Shown here: one piece after another, positions 36,406 through 45,715 of the stretch
How positions within the stretch are numbered: position 1 is the first letter of the stretch
Layout of the letters: every line of letters starts with the position of its first letter
From: Crocinitomicaceae bacterium
Lineage (GTDB): Bacteria; Bacteroidota; Bacteroidia; Flavobacteriales_D; Crocinitomicaceae
Length of the DNA stretch: 48,044 nucleotides
Direction of reading: 5' to 3'
Assembly (NCBI GenBank): GCA_014762645.1
Contig: JABURP010000097.1
Span: 1 to 48,044, forward strand
Translations under genes and position numbers: made by a program
Notes under the pieces: model-generated
Told to the model about the DNA's origin: nothing
The model's input: only the letters and a program-made list of their open reading frames with translations
Databases searched by the model: none

Positions 36406-37947
36406 ATGGATATAACAAGTATTATTATCGGAGGTGTGATTGGCCTTGTTGGAGGAGCGCTTATCATGCTGATCCTACAGAAAACAGTATTAAAATCAAA
36501 GACAGATAGTATTTTAAAAGAAGCAGAGGCAGAAGGGGAGGCAATTAAGAAGGATAAGATTATACAGGCGAAGGAAAAATTTCTCCAGCTTAAAGAAGAA
36601 CACGAAAAAAAAGTACGTAATCGGGAAAGAAATATTCAAAGCCTGGAGGATAAAACCAAGAGCAAGGATAAAAGTCTCAATCAAAAACTGGGTGACGTTA
36701 ACCGTAAAAATAAGGAGGTTGACCGACTTAAAAAGGAGCTGGAGGATCAAATGGAGGTGATTGAAAATAAGAAAAAAGAAATCGAAAAAATTCACCAAAA
36801 ACAAGTAGTTGAGCTCTCTAATATTTCAGGATTACAGGCAGATGAGGCAAAGAAACAATTAATGGAAACCTTGAAAGAGGAAGCCAGAACAGATGCCATG
36901 GCCCATATCAAAGATATTGTGGATGAGGCCAAGATCAACGCTAACAAAGAAGCTAAGAAAATAGTAGTTCAATCCATTCAAAGAGTGGCTACCGAACAGG
37001 CGATTGAAAATTCGGTGTCTGTCTTTAACATTGAGTCGGATGAAATGAAAGGACGTATTATCGGGCGTGAGGGTCGAAATATTCGTGCGCTTGAAGCGGC
37101 AACAGGTGTTGAGATCATTGTAGATGATACACCTGAAGCAATTATTTTATCATGTTTTGATGCAGTAAGACGAGAAGTGGCAAGACTGGCACTTCACCAA
37201 CTGGTGTCAGATGGTAGAATTCACCCGGCGCGAATTGAAGAAGTCGTAGCAAAAACGAAAAAATCCCTCAACGAAGAGATTATCGAAACCGGTAGAAGAA
37301 CCTGTATTGATCTTGGTATTCATGGTTTGCACCCGGAGCTCATGAAAATGGTTGGACGAATGAAATACCGTTCGTCTTATGGGCAAAACCTATTGCAGCA
37401 CTCAAGAGAAGTAGCTAACCTATGCGCAATTATGGCTTCAGAACTTGGCTTGAATGTTAAGTTAGCCAAACGCGCAGGATTGTTGCATGATATCGGAAAA
37501 GTTCCTGAAGATGAACCAGAGCTTCCTCACGCAATTTTAGGTATGAAGCTAGCTGAAAAGCATGGTGAAAAACCGGATATCTGCAATGCCATTGGTGCTC
37601 ACCATGATGAAATTGAGATGACGACCATAATTTCACCAATTGTTCAGGTGTGTGATGCTATATCAGGGGCAAGACCCGGAGCACGACGAGAAATTGCGGA
37701 ATCTTATATCAAGCGAATCAAAGAACTCGAAAGCACGGCACTTGGCTTTGACGGTGTAATTAAATCTTACGCCATACAGGCTGGTAGAGAGTTGCGTGTA
37801 ATGGTAGAAGCTGAAAAAGTGAATGACCAGAGAGCAGATGAACTTTCATTTATTATCTCGCAAAAAATTCAGAACGAAATGACCTACCCAGGTCAGGTTA
37901 AAGTTACCGTAATTAGAGAAAAACGAGCGGTTCACTATGCCAAGTAA
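36406..37947 (+). CDS. rny: ribonuclease Y
   Basis: RNase Y is a membrane-anchored endoribonuclease that starts mRNA decay. The 513 residues show the family order: N-terminal membrane helix (about 5-24), a long charged coiled coil (about 30-190), a KH domain ([21 protein letters not shown], about 214-233) and an HD domain with the metal-binding HDIGK (near 362-366) and AIGAHHDE. Length is typical. The gap before it carries a palindrome. Its 3' end overlaps the methyltransferase start by 11 bases, so it may run into the polysaccharide locus. Confidence 0.97.
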   Translation: MDITSIIIGGVIGLVGGALIMLILQKTVLKSKTDSILKEAEAEGEAIKKDKIIQAKEKFLQLKEEHEKKVRNRERNIQSLEDKTKSKDKSLNQKLGDVNRKNKEVDRLKKELEDQMEVIENKKKEIEKIHQKQVVELSNISGLQADEAKKQLMETLKEEARTDAMAHIKDIVDEAKINANKEAKKIVVQSIQRVATEQAIENSVSVFNIESDEMKGRIIGREGRNIRALEAATGVEIIVDDTPEAIILSCFDAVRREVARLALHQLVSDGRIHPARIEEVVAKTKKSLNEEIIETGRRTCIDLGIHGLHPELMKMVGRMKYRSSYGQNLLQHSREVANLCAIMASELGLNVKLAKRAGLLHDIGKVPEDEPELPHAILGMKLAEKHGEKPDICNAIGAHHDEIEMTTIISPIVQVCDAISGARPGARREIAESYIKRIKELESTALGFDGVIKSYAIQAGRELRVMVEAEKVNDQRADELSFIISQKIQNEMTYPGQVKVTVIREKRAVHYAK

Positions 37948-38629
37948 GCTTTCTAAAAAGGAGCTTAATGACATCATCCAGTGGGATGTTAAAACCTGGA
38001 GTAAAGCGCTTGACTTCTGGGAGAAATATATCACCCTTAAACCAGGAATGTCGGTTTTAACTATCGGCGAACGGGAAGGTGGCCTATCATTATGGTTAGC
38101 TCAAAAAGGCTTAGAGGTGACTTGTACCGATTATAAAGAGTTTCCGGATACTACGGCGTCAATGCATAATGAATATGGGGTAAGTGCAAATATCAAATGT
38201 GAGAGTGGGGTAGATGTAACAGACTTGTCCAGGTATTCGGATGAGCAGTTTGATGTGGTTGTTTTTAAAAGCGTAATCGGTGCGTTATCAGAAAAAGAAA
38301 GACAACAGCAAGCCATAAATGAAATAAGAAGGGTGCTCAAACCAGGCGGAAGTCTTTTGTTTGCAGAAAATCTTATTGGTACCCGATTGCATGTGGCATT
38401 AAGAAAAAGATTCATTCGTTGGAACACCTATTGGCGGTATCTCCATGTAAAAAAAGATATGGACTTATTTGAAGGATTTTCTAAAAAATTTTTCGAGACG
38501 AAAGGGTTTGCGGCAAATTTTGGTCGGTCTGAAGCTCAAAGAAGATTCCTGGCCACAATTGACGGGGTTGTTGTGTGGTTATTGCCCAAAAGCTGGAGAT
38601 ATGTCCTTTTTGGAGTTTTGATCAAGTAA
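37937..38629 (+). CDS. class I SAM-dependent methyltransferase
   Basis: A 230-residue methyltransferase of the Methyltransf_11/25 type. Motif I is [16 protein letters not shown] (about 40-55), slightly unusual because the normal DxGxGxG reads IGEREGG; motif II has [21 protein letters not shown] and the post-motif segment [16 protein letters not shown] are typical. It might methylate a sugar of the polysaccharide assembled downstream or a lipid carrier; the substrate cannot be read from sequence. It overlaps rny by 11 bases and, at its 3' end, the convergent flavoprotein-like gene by 51 bases. Confidence 0.8.
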   Translation: MPSKLSKKELNDIIQWDVKTWSKALDFWEKYITLKPGMSVLTIGEREGGLSLWLAQKGLEVTCTDYKEFPDTTASMHNEYGVSANIKCESGVDVTDLSRYSDEQFDVVVFKSVIGALSEKERQQQAINEIRRVLKPGGSLLFAENLIGTRLHVALRKRFIRWNTYWRYLHVKKDMDLFEGFSKKFFETKGFAANFGRSEAQRRFLATIDGVVVWLLPKSWRYVLFGVLIK

Positions 38630-39706
38630 ATTTTTGGATTTCCACTTTTTTAGCTGAGTATAAAAACCGTATACCAAATCAGTAGTTGAAATGAGTTCAA
38701 TACTCGGATCTAGATTGTTGATTAACTGGTGTTGTTGCCCATTGATATATGCCGTAGGAAAACGGTTTTTTTGGAAGTTCACTAGTTCATTAGATTTGGC
38801 CAGGTATCCTTTTTCAACTAAAAATGCTAAAATCTTTTCAGCAATTTGTTCATCACTTCCCCATTCTGAAATCGTTTTGTCAAATACACCTACCAGCAAT
38901 ACTGTTTCATTCTTGCGGGATTGAGACAGTTGATTGGTGATGTCACTGATCCTGTGAATATGACTATTATTTAATACCCTGATATAAGAAATTGGTTTAA
39001 GCAGATCTCCAGAAACAATTAAGTGGAAGTGACTGTAGGTAATATAACTGTGATTCAGCTCAAGAAGTTTGTTGTCATATGTAATGCGTTCAATGTTTGA
39101 AGTCGCCGTCAAAACAACATTTTTTGAACGTAAGATGATTCCGTCTTTATCAATAATTTCCCAATTGTCATCTGTATAATTAAGCTCAACAGCCTTTGTG
39201 TTTAGCTTAACGGTAACTTTAGAATCCCCAATCAAGGATTTTAGTTTGTCTTGAAATTCACGGGCACCTCCTTTAGGATATCTATACGCTCTTGGTATTA
39301 TTGGCATACGTGCTGCTGGATGACGACGTAGTAAGAAATTACCTGCTGCTTTGAAATCTCCATAAAATACTTGCTTTAGTATGTATTTTGGAGTTAGATA
39401 TAGGCTTTTATGATCGTAGATCATTTTACGGTTCCCTTTGAGAATGTATGGTTGTGGTCGCATGTTAACCATATCAAGATCTAAGAAACTGGTTAAAAAT
39501 CGATAGACTTTTTTATTGTACGACCAAATGTGGCAGCCAATTTCTAAATTTCCATATTCTCCAACTGGGATTGCCACCCAGGCTCCTCCAATTTGTCCCC
39601 CAGCGTCAATAAGCGCAACCTTGTCCCCCCGCTCTGAATGTAAATAGGCATCAATTACATTAATAGGTCCTGAACCTATGTATACCTTGTCATAAACATC
39701 ATCCAT
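38579..39706 (-). CDS. FAD/NAD(P)-binding Rossmann protein of the polysaccharide locus
   Basis: Start placed at 39706 (MDDVYDKVYIG); a longer form from 39715 adds three residues but overlaps a perfect -7-like element at 39713-39720. The N-terminus has a dinucleotide fold, GSGPINVIDAYLHS followed by VALIDAGGQIGGAW, related to flavin amine oxidases and UDP-galactopyranose mutase-like proteins; the third Gly of GxGxxG is Asn. A second hint of a nucleotide fold (NVVLTATSNIER) occurs mid-protein. The position suggests oxidation or rearrangement of a sugar, but no specific reaction is supported. It overlaps the methyltransferase 3' end by 51 bases, tail to tail. Confidence 0.7.
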   Translation of the reverse strand: MDDVYDKVYIGSGPINVIDAYLHSERGDKVALIDAGGQIGGAWVAIPVGEYGNLEIGCHIWSYNKKVYRFLTSFLDLDMVNMRPQPYILKGNRKMIYDHKSLYLTPKYILKQVFYGDFKAAGNFLLRRHPAARMPIIPRAYRYPKGGAREFQDKLKSLIGDSKVTVKLNTKAVELNYTDDNWEIIDKDGIILRSKNVVLTATSNIERITYDNKLLELNHSYITYSHFHLIVSGDLLKPISYIRVLNNSHIHRISDITNQLSQSRKNETVLLVGVFDKTISEWGSDEQIAEKILAFLVEKGYLAKSNELVNFQKNRFPTAYINGQQHQLINNLDPSIELISTTDLVYGFYTQLKKWKSKNLLDQNSKKDISPAFGQ

Positions 39707-39855
39707 CTGGCGCAAAAATAGCCGCTTTGTAAAGAGAAGCCGTAAAAAAATCGAAAAATATTGTATCAGGTAAGCAATCCGCAGAAAATAACTTTAAACA
39801 ATTCAACGTTTGTGTTATTCGTTAACAGTTACAATTACAGAAGAGTATTTGATAT

Positions 39856-39863
39856 ACCTTTGA
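39856..39863 (+). promoter_or_regulatory. candidate -7 element for the flippase operon
   Basis: TACCTTTG is a perfect TAnnTTTG, 19 bases before the wzx ATG, implying a leader of about 13 bases. No -33 TTTG at the right distance. The 167-base gap holds nothing else I can support. Confidence 0.42.
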
Positions 39864-39882
39864 ACTGGAATAGGTTGATTGA

Positions 39883-41247
39883 ATGTTTAAAAATCTGGTA
39901 AAATCTGAATTTGGTAAAAATGTCCTCACTCTAATGACAGGGACATCCATTGCTCAGTTGATTCCATTACTACTGACGCCGGTTCTCACACGACTTTTTT
40001 CTCCTGAGGAGTTTGGTATATTCAACTTTTTCATGCCACTTGTGACCTTTTTATCTGTTATAGGTGCAGGAAGGTATGAGCAGGCTATCGTTCTTCCAAA
40101 GAAAGACAAAGATGCCATTAATATTCTCGCACTCTGTTTGATTATTTTAACTGCTTATGTTGGCGTATTGAGTATTGTTTTTTTATTGTTTCGTAAAGAT
40201 ATTGCAACCCTTATTAATGTTGAAAGCATTAACGGTTGGCTATGGTTTATTCCTATTTGTGTGTTTCTTACAGTAGGATATAGAATCTTCACATACTGGA
40301 GCAACAGAAAAAAAAGGTTTTTGGGTACATCAGGTGCCGTCGTGTCATTGGCCACTGCCAGGGCTACGACTCAAATTTCTGGTGGATTGATTAAGTTTTC
40401 TGCACCAATTGAAAGTAAGGGATTTGTCGAGTTTTTTAAGTCTATTTTCAAAAAAACTTATGTTATTCCATCAGGTATTACAACGGTTGGAGTATCCAGT
40501 TTGATCTTAAGTTATGCTATTGGTTTATTGTTTGGAGTGCTGCTCTTGTTGTTTCCTTTTTTGAAGAAGGATAGAGCTCTATTCTCGAACGTGTCAAAAT
40601 CCGGCATGAGGGAGCAGGCTAAAATCTATAAAAAATTTCCAAGAATTAATACCTGGCACGCCTTTGGAGATGAGTTGAAAAACATGGGAGTAAATTCAAC
40701 ATTAATTTACGGATTTGGAGAAGTTATTCTTGGTTTTTATGGGATGACTTACCGAATCTTAAGGGCACCCCTGGCCGTAATTGGCAATTCGTTTGCACAG
40801 GTATTCTTTCAAAAAGCTGCAGAGATGCATGCAAATGGACAAAATTTTGTAAAACTGGTTGATTCCACCGTAAAAAAACTCACCCTTGTGGCCGTGCCGA
40901 TTTTTGCCACAATATTGATTTTCGGCCCGGATTTGTTTGATTTTGTATTGGGAGATAAATGGCGTGTTGCGGGAGTATATGCCCAATATTTGACACCCTG
41001 GTTGTTTCTAAGTTTTGTAGTGGCCCCTGTTCAACAGGCCGGAGTAATCCTCAATAAACAAGGACAACTATTCATGTTCTCGCTTTTGGGCAACTTCCTC
41101 ATATTTGGTTCCATACTTATTGGTGCTTTTTTATTAGAAGATATTCTAAAAGGTTTTTTAATGTTGTCCATTCTGCAAATAGGTTATTACATTTGGGTGT
41201 TTTTATGGATTCGTTCAATATCGAAGAAGTTATCTGGTAAAGTTTAA
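39883..41247 (+). CDS. wzx: O-antigen/polysaccharide flippase (Wzx-like)
   Basis: A 454-residue polytopic membrane protein of the MOP/polysaccharide transport superfamily. The N-terminus (LMTGTSIAQLIPLLLTPVLT and FSPEEFGIFNFFMPL) is typical of flippases that move undecaprenyl-linked repeat units to the periplasm. About 10-12 membrane segments can be counted. The centre (about 148-200) is more polar than usual, with a run from GTSGAVVSLATARATTQ to KKTYVIPSGI; I cannot tell whether this is a loop or an amphipathic stretch. The acyltransferase gene begins 10 bases downstream. Confidence 0.87.
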   Translation: MFKNLVKSEFGKNVLTLMTGTSIAQLIPLLLTPVLTRLFSPEEFGIFNFFMPLVTFLSVIGAGRYEQAIVLPKKDKDAINILALCLIILTAYVGVLSIVFLLFRKDIATLINVESINGWLWFIPICVFLTVGYRIFTYWSNRKKRFLGTSGAVVSLATARATTQISGGLIKFSAPIESKGFVEFFKSIFKKTYVIPSGITTVGVSSLILSYAIGLLFGVLLLLFPFLKKDRALFSNVSKSGMREQAKIYKKFPRINTWHAFGDELKNMGVNSTLIYGFGEVILGFYGMTYRILRAPLAVIGNSFAQVFFQKAAEMHANGQNFVKLVDSTVKKLTLVAVPIFATILIFGPDLFDFVLGDKWRVAGVYAQYLTPWLFLSFVVAPVQQAGVILNKQGQLFMFSLLGNFLIFGSILIGAFLLEDILKGFLMLSILQIGYYIWVFLWIRSISKKLSGKV

Positions 41248-41257
41248 ATCAAAGTAG

Positions 41258-41833
41258 ATGCTCAAATCATTGTTGTTAAAATTGAGAAGAAATAGGCATC
41301 TCAGGGGCCGACCTAAGATGGTATGGGGATATAAGCGTCTCTCTGATGGTGTTTATTTAAAGCGGACGCGTATCAGTAACTCAACCTTTCTGGATGCTCC
41401 TGAGGGCTTACAAATAGCCGACAACGTCTTTGTAGGACATTTTAATTACATAGAAGCAACAAATGGAGTAACGATTGAAGAAGGCTGCCAAATAACGAAT
41501 TACGTCACTATCACCAGTCATTCAAGCCACAATTCAATTCGGTATTATGGGGACAGTTATACCGGACCTGAAATGAAAGGGTATGTCAAAGGGAAAATAA
41601 AGATAGGAAAGTTCACTTTTGTCGGTCCCCACACAACCATTATGCCAGGGACGGATATCGGGAAAGGATCAATAGTGGCAGCCTATAGTTATGTAAAAGG
41701 TGATTTCCCAGATTTTTCAATTATAGCCGGAAACCCAGCACAAATAGTTGGAGACACAAGAGACAAAGACAATGAATTTCTAAACGATAACCCTGAATTA
41801 AGGGAGCACTATGACAAGTGGGCATCATCCTAA
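41258..41833 (+). CDS. hexapeptide-repeat acyltransferase
   Basis: A 191-residue left-handed beta-helix acyltransferase. Hexapeptide turns are visible in IADNVFVG, VTIEEGCQITN, KIKIGKFTFVGPHTTIMPGTDIGKGSIVAA, and AGNPAQIVG marks the end of the coil; a basic N-terminal helix (LLLKLRRNRHLRGR) may associate with the membrane. The family acetylates or otherwise acylates sugars. In this position it probably O-acetylates the repeat unit. It is 10 bases after wzx and 9 bases before the first glycosyltransferase. Confidence 0.86.
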   Translation: MLKSLLLKLRRNRHLRGRPKMVWGYKRLSDGVYLKRTRISNSTFLDAPEGLQIADNVFVGHFNYIEATNGVTIEEGCQITNYVTITSHSSHNSIRYYGDSYTGPEMKGYVKGKIKIGKFTFVGPHTTIMPGTDIGKGSIVAAYSYVKGDFPDFSIIAGNPAQIVGDTRDKDNEFLNDNPELREHYDKWASS

Positions 41834-41842
41834 GGGCGTTTT

Positions 41843-42886
41843 ATGAGTACGAAATCAGAGAAAAAATTATTGTTAATAGGCCCATCTACTGGTGCAGTTC
41901 ATCTTGAGAATTATTACAATTTAATTCGAGACTATTTTGATGATATCCTTGTCATAACTACAGACCCAATTGATTATTGTAAGTATGAAGTCATTAGTTT
42001 TTCTTTTCGTTCGCCTTTGAAAATAAGGTCACAGATTAAACAGTTCCGTGAAGTTATGGATAGGTTTGATCCAAGTGTGATCCACGTCCATCAGGCCAAT
42101 ACAGGAGGTTATCTAGCAGCAAAAGCAAATAAAAGAAAGTACCCAATGATAGTTACATGTTGGGGAAGTGATGTATTGGTTCTGCCTAATCAGGGTATTT
42201 TGAAGAGAATGGTGGTGAAAGGGGCGCTTAAAAATGCGGATTTCATTACAGCAGATGCACAATACATGGCTCAAGCCATTAGGGAATTGGGGATAAAGAA
42301 TGAAGTGGTTTTGGCCAATTTTGGAATCAACCTTCGAGAAGATCTGGACCTGAATAAAGAGAAAATTATTTATTCTAATCGACTCCATAAAGAACTGTAT
42401 AATATTGATGAAATAATCAAAGGTTTTTCTGAGTTCGTAAAAGAATTTAAAGACTGGAAATTGATTGTAGGTGCAAAGGGACCTAATACAACTGAACTTG
42501 AAAATTTAGCGAACGAACTTCTCCCAGAAAACACGTATGAGTTTATCGGATTTGTTGACCAGGAAGAAAATAATCGTCAGTATGCCAGAGCGCAAATATG
42601 GGTGTCTATACCGGATAGTGATGGAACGGCCATTAGCTTGCTGGAAGCAATGGGGTATGGGTGTATTCCTGTAGTTTCAGACCTTCCGGCGAACAAAGAA
42701 TGGATTACGGATGGTGAAAACGGAATTATTATGGACGATAACTTGAAAAATGCCATTAAAAAAGCCGTTCAACTCAATCAGGATGCTGTAGCCCGGCAAA
42801 ATAAAAAACTCATTCTGGAAAAAGGTACTAAAGAAGTAAACAAGTCAATTTTTGAACAGATTTATAATTCAATTCATTCTGAATGA
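41843..42886 (+). CDS. GT4-type glycosyltransferase
   Basis: A 347-residue GT-B fold glycosyltransferase of the GT4 group. The C-terminal domain has DSDGTAISLLEAMGYGCIPV, the family's ExxxxxxxE-like nucleotide-sugar loop with the second Glu intact and Asp for the first. The N-terminal domain contains VIHVHQANTGGYLAA and VTCWGSDVLV. It adds one sugar of the repeat unit on the cytoplasmic face; donor and acceptor unknown. The stop overlaps the next gene by 4 bases. Confidence 0.88.
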   Translation: MSTKSEKKLLLIGPSTGAVHLENYYNLIRDYFDDILVITTDPIDYCKYEVISFSFRSPLKIRSQIKQFREVMDRFDPSVIHVHQANTGGYLAAKANKRKYPMIVTCWGSDVLVLPNQGILKRMVVKGALKNADFITADAQYMAQAIRELGIKNEVVLANFGINLREDLDLNKEKIIYSNRLHKELYNIDEIIKGFSEFVKEFKDWKLIVGAKGPNTTELENLANELLPENTYEFIGFVDQEENNRQYARAQIWVSIPDSDGTAISLLEAMGYGCIPVVSDLPANKEWITDGENGIIMDDNLKNAIKKAVQLNQDAVARQNKKLILEKGTKEVNKSIFEQIYNSIHSE

Positions 42887-44001
42887 TAAAAGTTTGCCAT
42901 ATATCTACTGTCCATAAAATAAGTGACGTTCGCGTATTTCATAAGCAATGTGTCTCTTTGGCTAAACATTTTGACCTTTATCTCATAATAACACATGACA
43001 AAGAAGAAGTAAAAAATGGAGTAAAAGTGATTCCATTGAAGAAAAGCAAAGGTCGATTGTACCGTTTGGTTTTTAAAACAACTTCGGCGTTGATGAAGGC
43101 TTTACGAGTAAAAGCAAAAATTTATCACATACACGATCCAGAACTACTAATTGTTGGTCTTGTTTTAAGAATGTTTGGCAAAAAAGTCGTGTATGATATA
43201 CATGAGCTGGTTTATTATCAAATAACGGATAAAAAATGGCTGGGTGGAATGTTTATTCGTAGAATCGTAGCTTTTTTTTATAAGGGTTTTGAGTCGTTAG
43301 GTGTAAGGTTTTTTAACAAGTTGGCACTTGCCGAAAAAGGGTATTATCCATATTTCGAAAAGCATTATGCTAAAAGGCTAGATAAAGTGATGTTTATTCG
43401 GAATTTTCCAATTTTAGATTTGATTAATGATCAACCGGCTACGGAAAAAATGTTTCCGGGTAAGGTTACGTTGGTATATGCTGGTGGGCTAACTAGGATA
43501 CGTGGGATTAAAGAGTTGTGTGAAGGTGTTGAACGCGCAGAAACAGATGTCCGCTTGATTTTACTCGGCCCATGGGAATCCGAATCATTTGAAGAAGAGT
43601 GTCTTAAGGATAAAGCAAGAGTGAAATACGTTGGATTGAAACCATTAAATGAAGTGTTTCCAATTATGAAAAGTGCGGATATTGGAGCAGCTGTACTTCA
43701 TCCACTTGAAAATCACATGAACAGCTCTCTCATTAAGACTTATGAATATATGGCCTGTTCCTTACCCATGCTCCTGTCTAATTTTGATAGTTGGAAAGAG
43801 GAATTTGGTCCTTACGCTATTTTTGCAAATCCATTATCGGTAGATGATATCGCTGAGAAGATTGATTGGGCTGCATTAAACATGGATCAAATGAAGGAAA
43901 TGGGGGCTAAAGCCAGAGAAGTGGCACTTGCAAACTATAACTGGTCTGTTGAAGCAGAAAAGGTTCGGCGTATGTATGAGAGCTTAGTCAACAAAAAATA
44001 A
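42883..44001 (+). CDS. GT4-type glycosyltransferase
   Basis: A 372-residue GT-B glycosyltransferase. The N-terminal domain starts VCHISTVHKISDVRVFHKQC, a typical opening of flavobacterial GT4 enzymes, with YHIHDPELL and VVYDIHE following; the C-terminal domain has YAGGLTRIRGIKEL (about 197-210) and the acceptor loop PLENHMNSSLIKTYEYMAC. It overlaps the preceding glycosyltransferase by 4 bases (ATGA), so the two are coupled. Donor sugar unknown. It is convergent with the Wzy-like gene, 13 bases away. Confidence 0.9.
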   Translation: MIKVCHISTVHKISDVRVFHKQCVSLAKHFDLYLIITHDKEEVKNGVKVIPLKKSKGRLYRLVFKTTSALMKALRVKAKIYHIHDPELLIVGLVLRMFGKKVVYDIHELVYYQITDKKWLGGMFIRRIVAFFYKGFESLGVRFFNKLALAEKGYYPYFEKHYAKRLDKVMFIRNFPILDLINDQPATEKMFPGKVTLVYAGGLTRIRGIKELCEGVERAETDVRLILLGPWESESFEEECLKDKARVKYVGLKPLNEVFPIMKSADIGAAVLHPLENHMNSSLIKTYEYMACSLPMLLSNFDSWKEEFGPYAIFANPLSVDDIAEKIDWAALNMDQMKEMGAKAREVALANYNWSVEAEKVRRMYESLVNKK

Positions 44002-44014
44002 ATAAAGATAAATC

Positions 44015-45487
44015 CTAAATATCTTCAGGTGACTTATTTTTGACTTCACGTTTCCTTTGGGAATTTGAATAAATAGCCCAACCTGCACACGCTGCAAGTA
44101 ATATCAGAATAGTTTGATGAATGAAGGGGTTATTTGTTAATCCTGAAATACCTAGCGTAATTGTAAAATACAATAGCATAGAACCGCCTAAAGAGTGCCT
44201 ACCTTTTATACCTTTTATTAGCAGGTAGATAAGAATGGATAAATAAAGAATAAGGCCAATAAATCCATATCTCCAGGTAAACAGAATGTATTCATTTTCT
44301 GAATACAAGTCATTTGAGTAGAAATATTCCTTATAAGGACCATGCCCAAATACCGGTTTTTTCTTAATCATATTCCATAAATGCCTCCATATTTCCAATC
44401 TTTCTCTGAATGAGTTGGATTCAAATGCACTTCCATCCAGCATGGTTTCCATGTAACTATTTTTAGTTTTTCTGGCTTTTAATGAGTCTACAAATGAAGG
44501 ATCAGATTTGCTGAAGTACGCCCTGAGATCTTCCACCAATATAATACTGTCCAAAACAATGGTATCGTAATCATTATACAACAGGGTAGTTGAATCCTGA
44601 TAAATAATACCCTTGTATTTGAAAAGTTCCATATGCTCTGTTTTATTGTACTGGGCCAAACGATAATCAACGGATGCATTGCTGATGACCTTTGCTAAGA
44701 AAAATGACAGACCAACAGACATGATCAGGACGACTATCATTTCCCAGCTTTTTTTGATATAAATTGCGGTATGGACCATTACGATAACACCAATAATTGG
44801 CAGGGAGGTCCTTGACTGACACAAGAACACCATAAATACCGCAATAATAAAATAGACATATGCCCAGTTAGAAATCGGAATATTCTTTTCTTTTCTGGGG
44901 ATAAATAAGATGGTAAAAAACAAGAAAACAATTGCATTGTAATTGGGATTGTTTGGGAATCCCAGCATCCGTTTATCTGTAGGTTGACCAATAGAGTTTT
45001 TCCCAAACTCAGGTATTCGTTCACCTGCCGGATAATAGTTTTCTAGAAGATCGTTGAAGTTAAACAACTCGAAATAATGGATGAGATTAAAAACTACGAG
45101 TGCTATAAATATTGGTCGACTCCATTTTTTGATAAAATTTTCTGCAGATGTGTGAGAAAACAACCAAATCACCAGAATGAATTTGACCATTTTGAATATT
45201 TCAAAGTAATCCCTTATTTGACCCCATCTCCCATTTACTAGAATTGTGATAAAAATGTAAACAGTAAATCCACCAAGTAATAAGTAAAGATTCCGTTCAT
45301 TGAGTTCTTTTCGTTTAATGAAAAATGCAATAAAAAGAACCGGAACCAATAAATCAATGATTTCTATGCCGGGCCCGGGTTTAAACGGCTGAATGAGGGG
45401 TAAGAACAAAACAGTTACTAAAACAAAAACGCTGAAAATCTCCAGTGATTTGTTAGAAAGTGCTTGGGTTAGTTTTCGCATAGTCAT
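44015..45487 (-). CDS. Wzy-like polysaccharide polymerase (O-antigen ligase family fold)
   Basis: A 490-residue integral membrane protein with at least ten predicted segments and a large external loop (about 265-385). Near the end of the loop is RERLEIWRHLWNMIKKKPVFGHGPY, the R..iW....i...P.fGhG signature shared by Wzy polymerases and WaaL ligases. It lies on the opposite strand from the other assembly genes and has its own perfect -7 element upstream. I favour polymerase because a better ligase candidate is the next gene, but the two roles could be reversed. A second ATG lies two codons in (45481). Confidence 0.78.
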   Translation of the reverse strand: MTMRKLTQALSNKSLEIFSVFVLVTVLFLPLIQPFKPGPGIEIIDLLVPVLFIAFFIKRKELNERNLYLLLGGFTVYIFITILVNGRWGQIRDYFEIFKMVKFILVIWLFSHTSAENFIKKWSRPIFIALVVFNLIHYFELFNFNDLLENYYPAGERIPEFGKNSIGQPTDKRMLGFPNNPNYNAIVFLFFTILFIPRKEKNIPISNWAYVYFIIAVFMVFLCQSRTSLPIIGVIVMVHTAIYIKKSWEMIVVLIMSVGLSFFLAKVISNASVDYRLAQYNKTEHMELFKYKGIIYQDSTTLLYNDYDTIVLDSIILVEDLRAYFSKSDPSFVDSLKARKTKNSYMETMLDGSAFESNSFRERLEIWRHLWNMIKKKPVFGHGPYKEYFYSNDLYSENEYILFTWRYGFIGLILYLSILIYLLIKGIKGRHSLGGSMLLYFTITLGISGLTNNPFIHQTILILLAACAGWAIYSNSQRKREVKNKSPEDI

Positions 45488-45525
45488 TACACCACAGAAT
45501 TTACCTAAATTCTGAATAGTTTATA

Positions 45526-45533
45526 CAAAAATA
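45526..45533 (-). promoter_or_regulatory. candidate -7 element for the Wzy-like gene
   Basis: The minus strand reads TATTTTTG, a perfect TAnnTTTG, 39 bases from the start at 45487. No -33 element is clear. The 228-base gap 45488-45715 otherwise holds only the divergent element at 45674. Confidence 0.4.
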
Positions 45534-45673
45534 GGTAGTATGGGGTTTTAACGTTATTATTAGTCCTTGTTTTATCCATATACGATTGTGAACGATAAAC
45601 GGTTTGTCTTCTCTATTTAGAGCAAATAGATTTCATTATGAATGGGCTAGATTATTATAATTTTTGGTTTGAT

Positions 45674-45681
45674 TAACTTTG
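45674..45681 (+). promoter_or_regulatory. candidate -7 element for the O-antigen ligase-like gene
   Basis: TAACTTTG is a perfect TAnnTTTG, 35 bases before the TTG start at 45716. A -33 TTTG with proper spacing is not seen. Confidence 0.35.
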
Positions 45682-45715
45682 GGGTCAAATTGCGAAGAAC
45701 CTCTAAATAATACCA

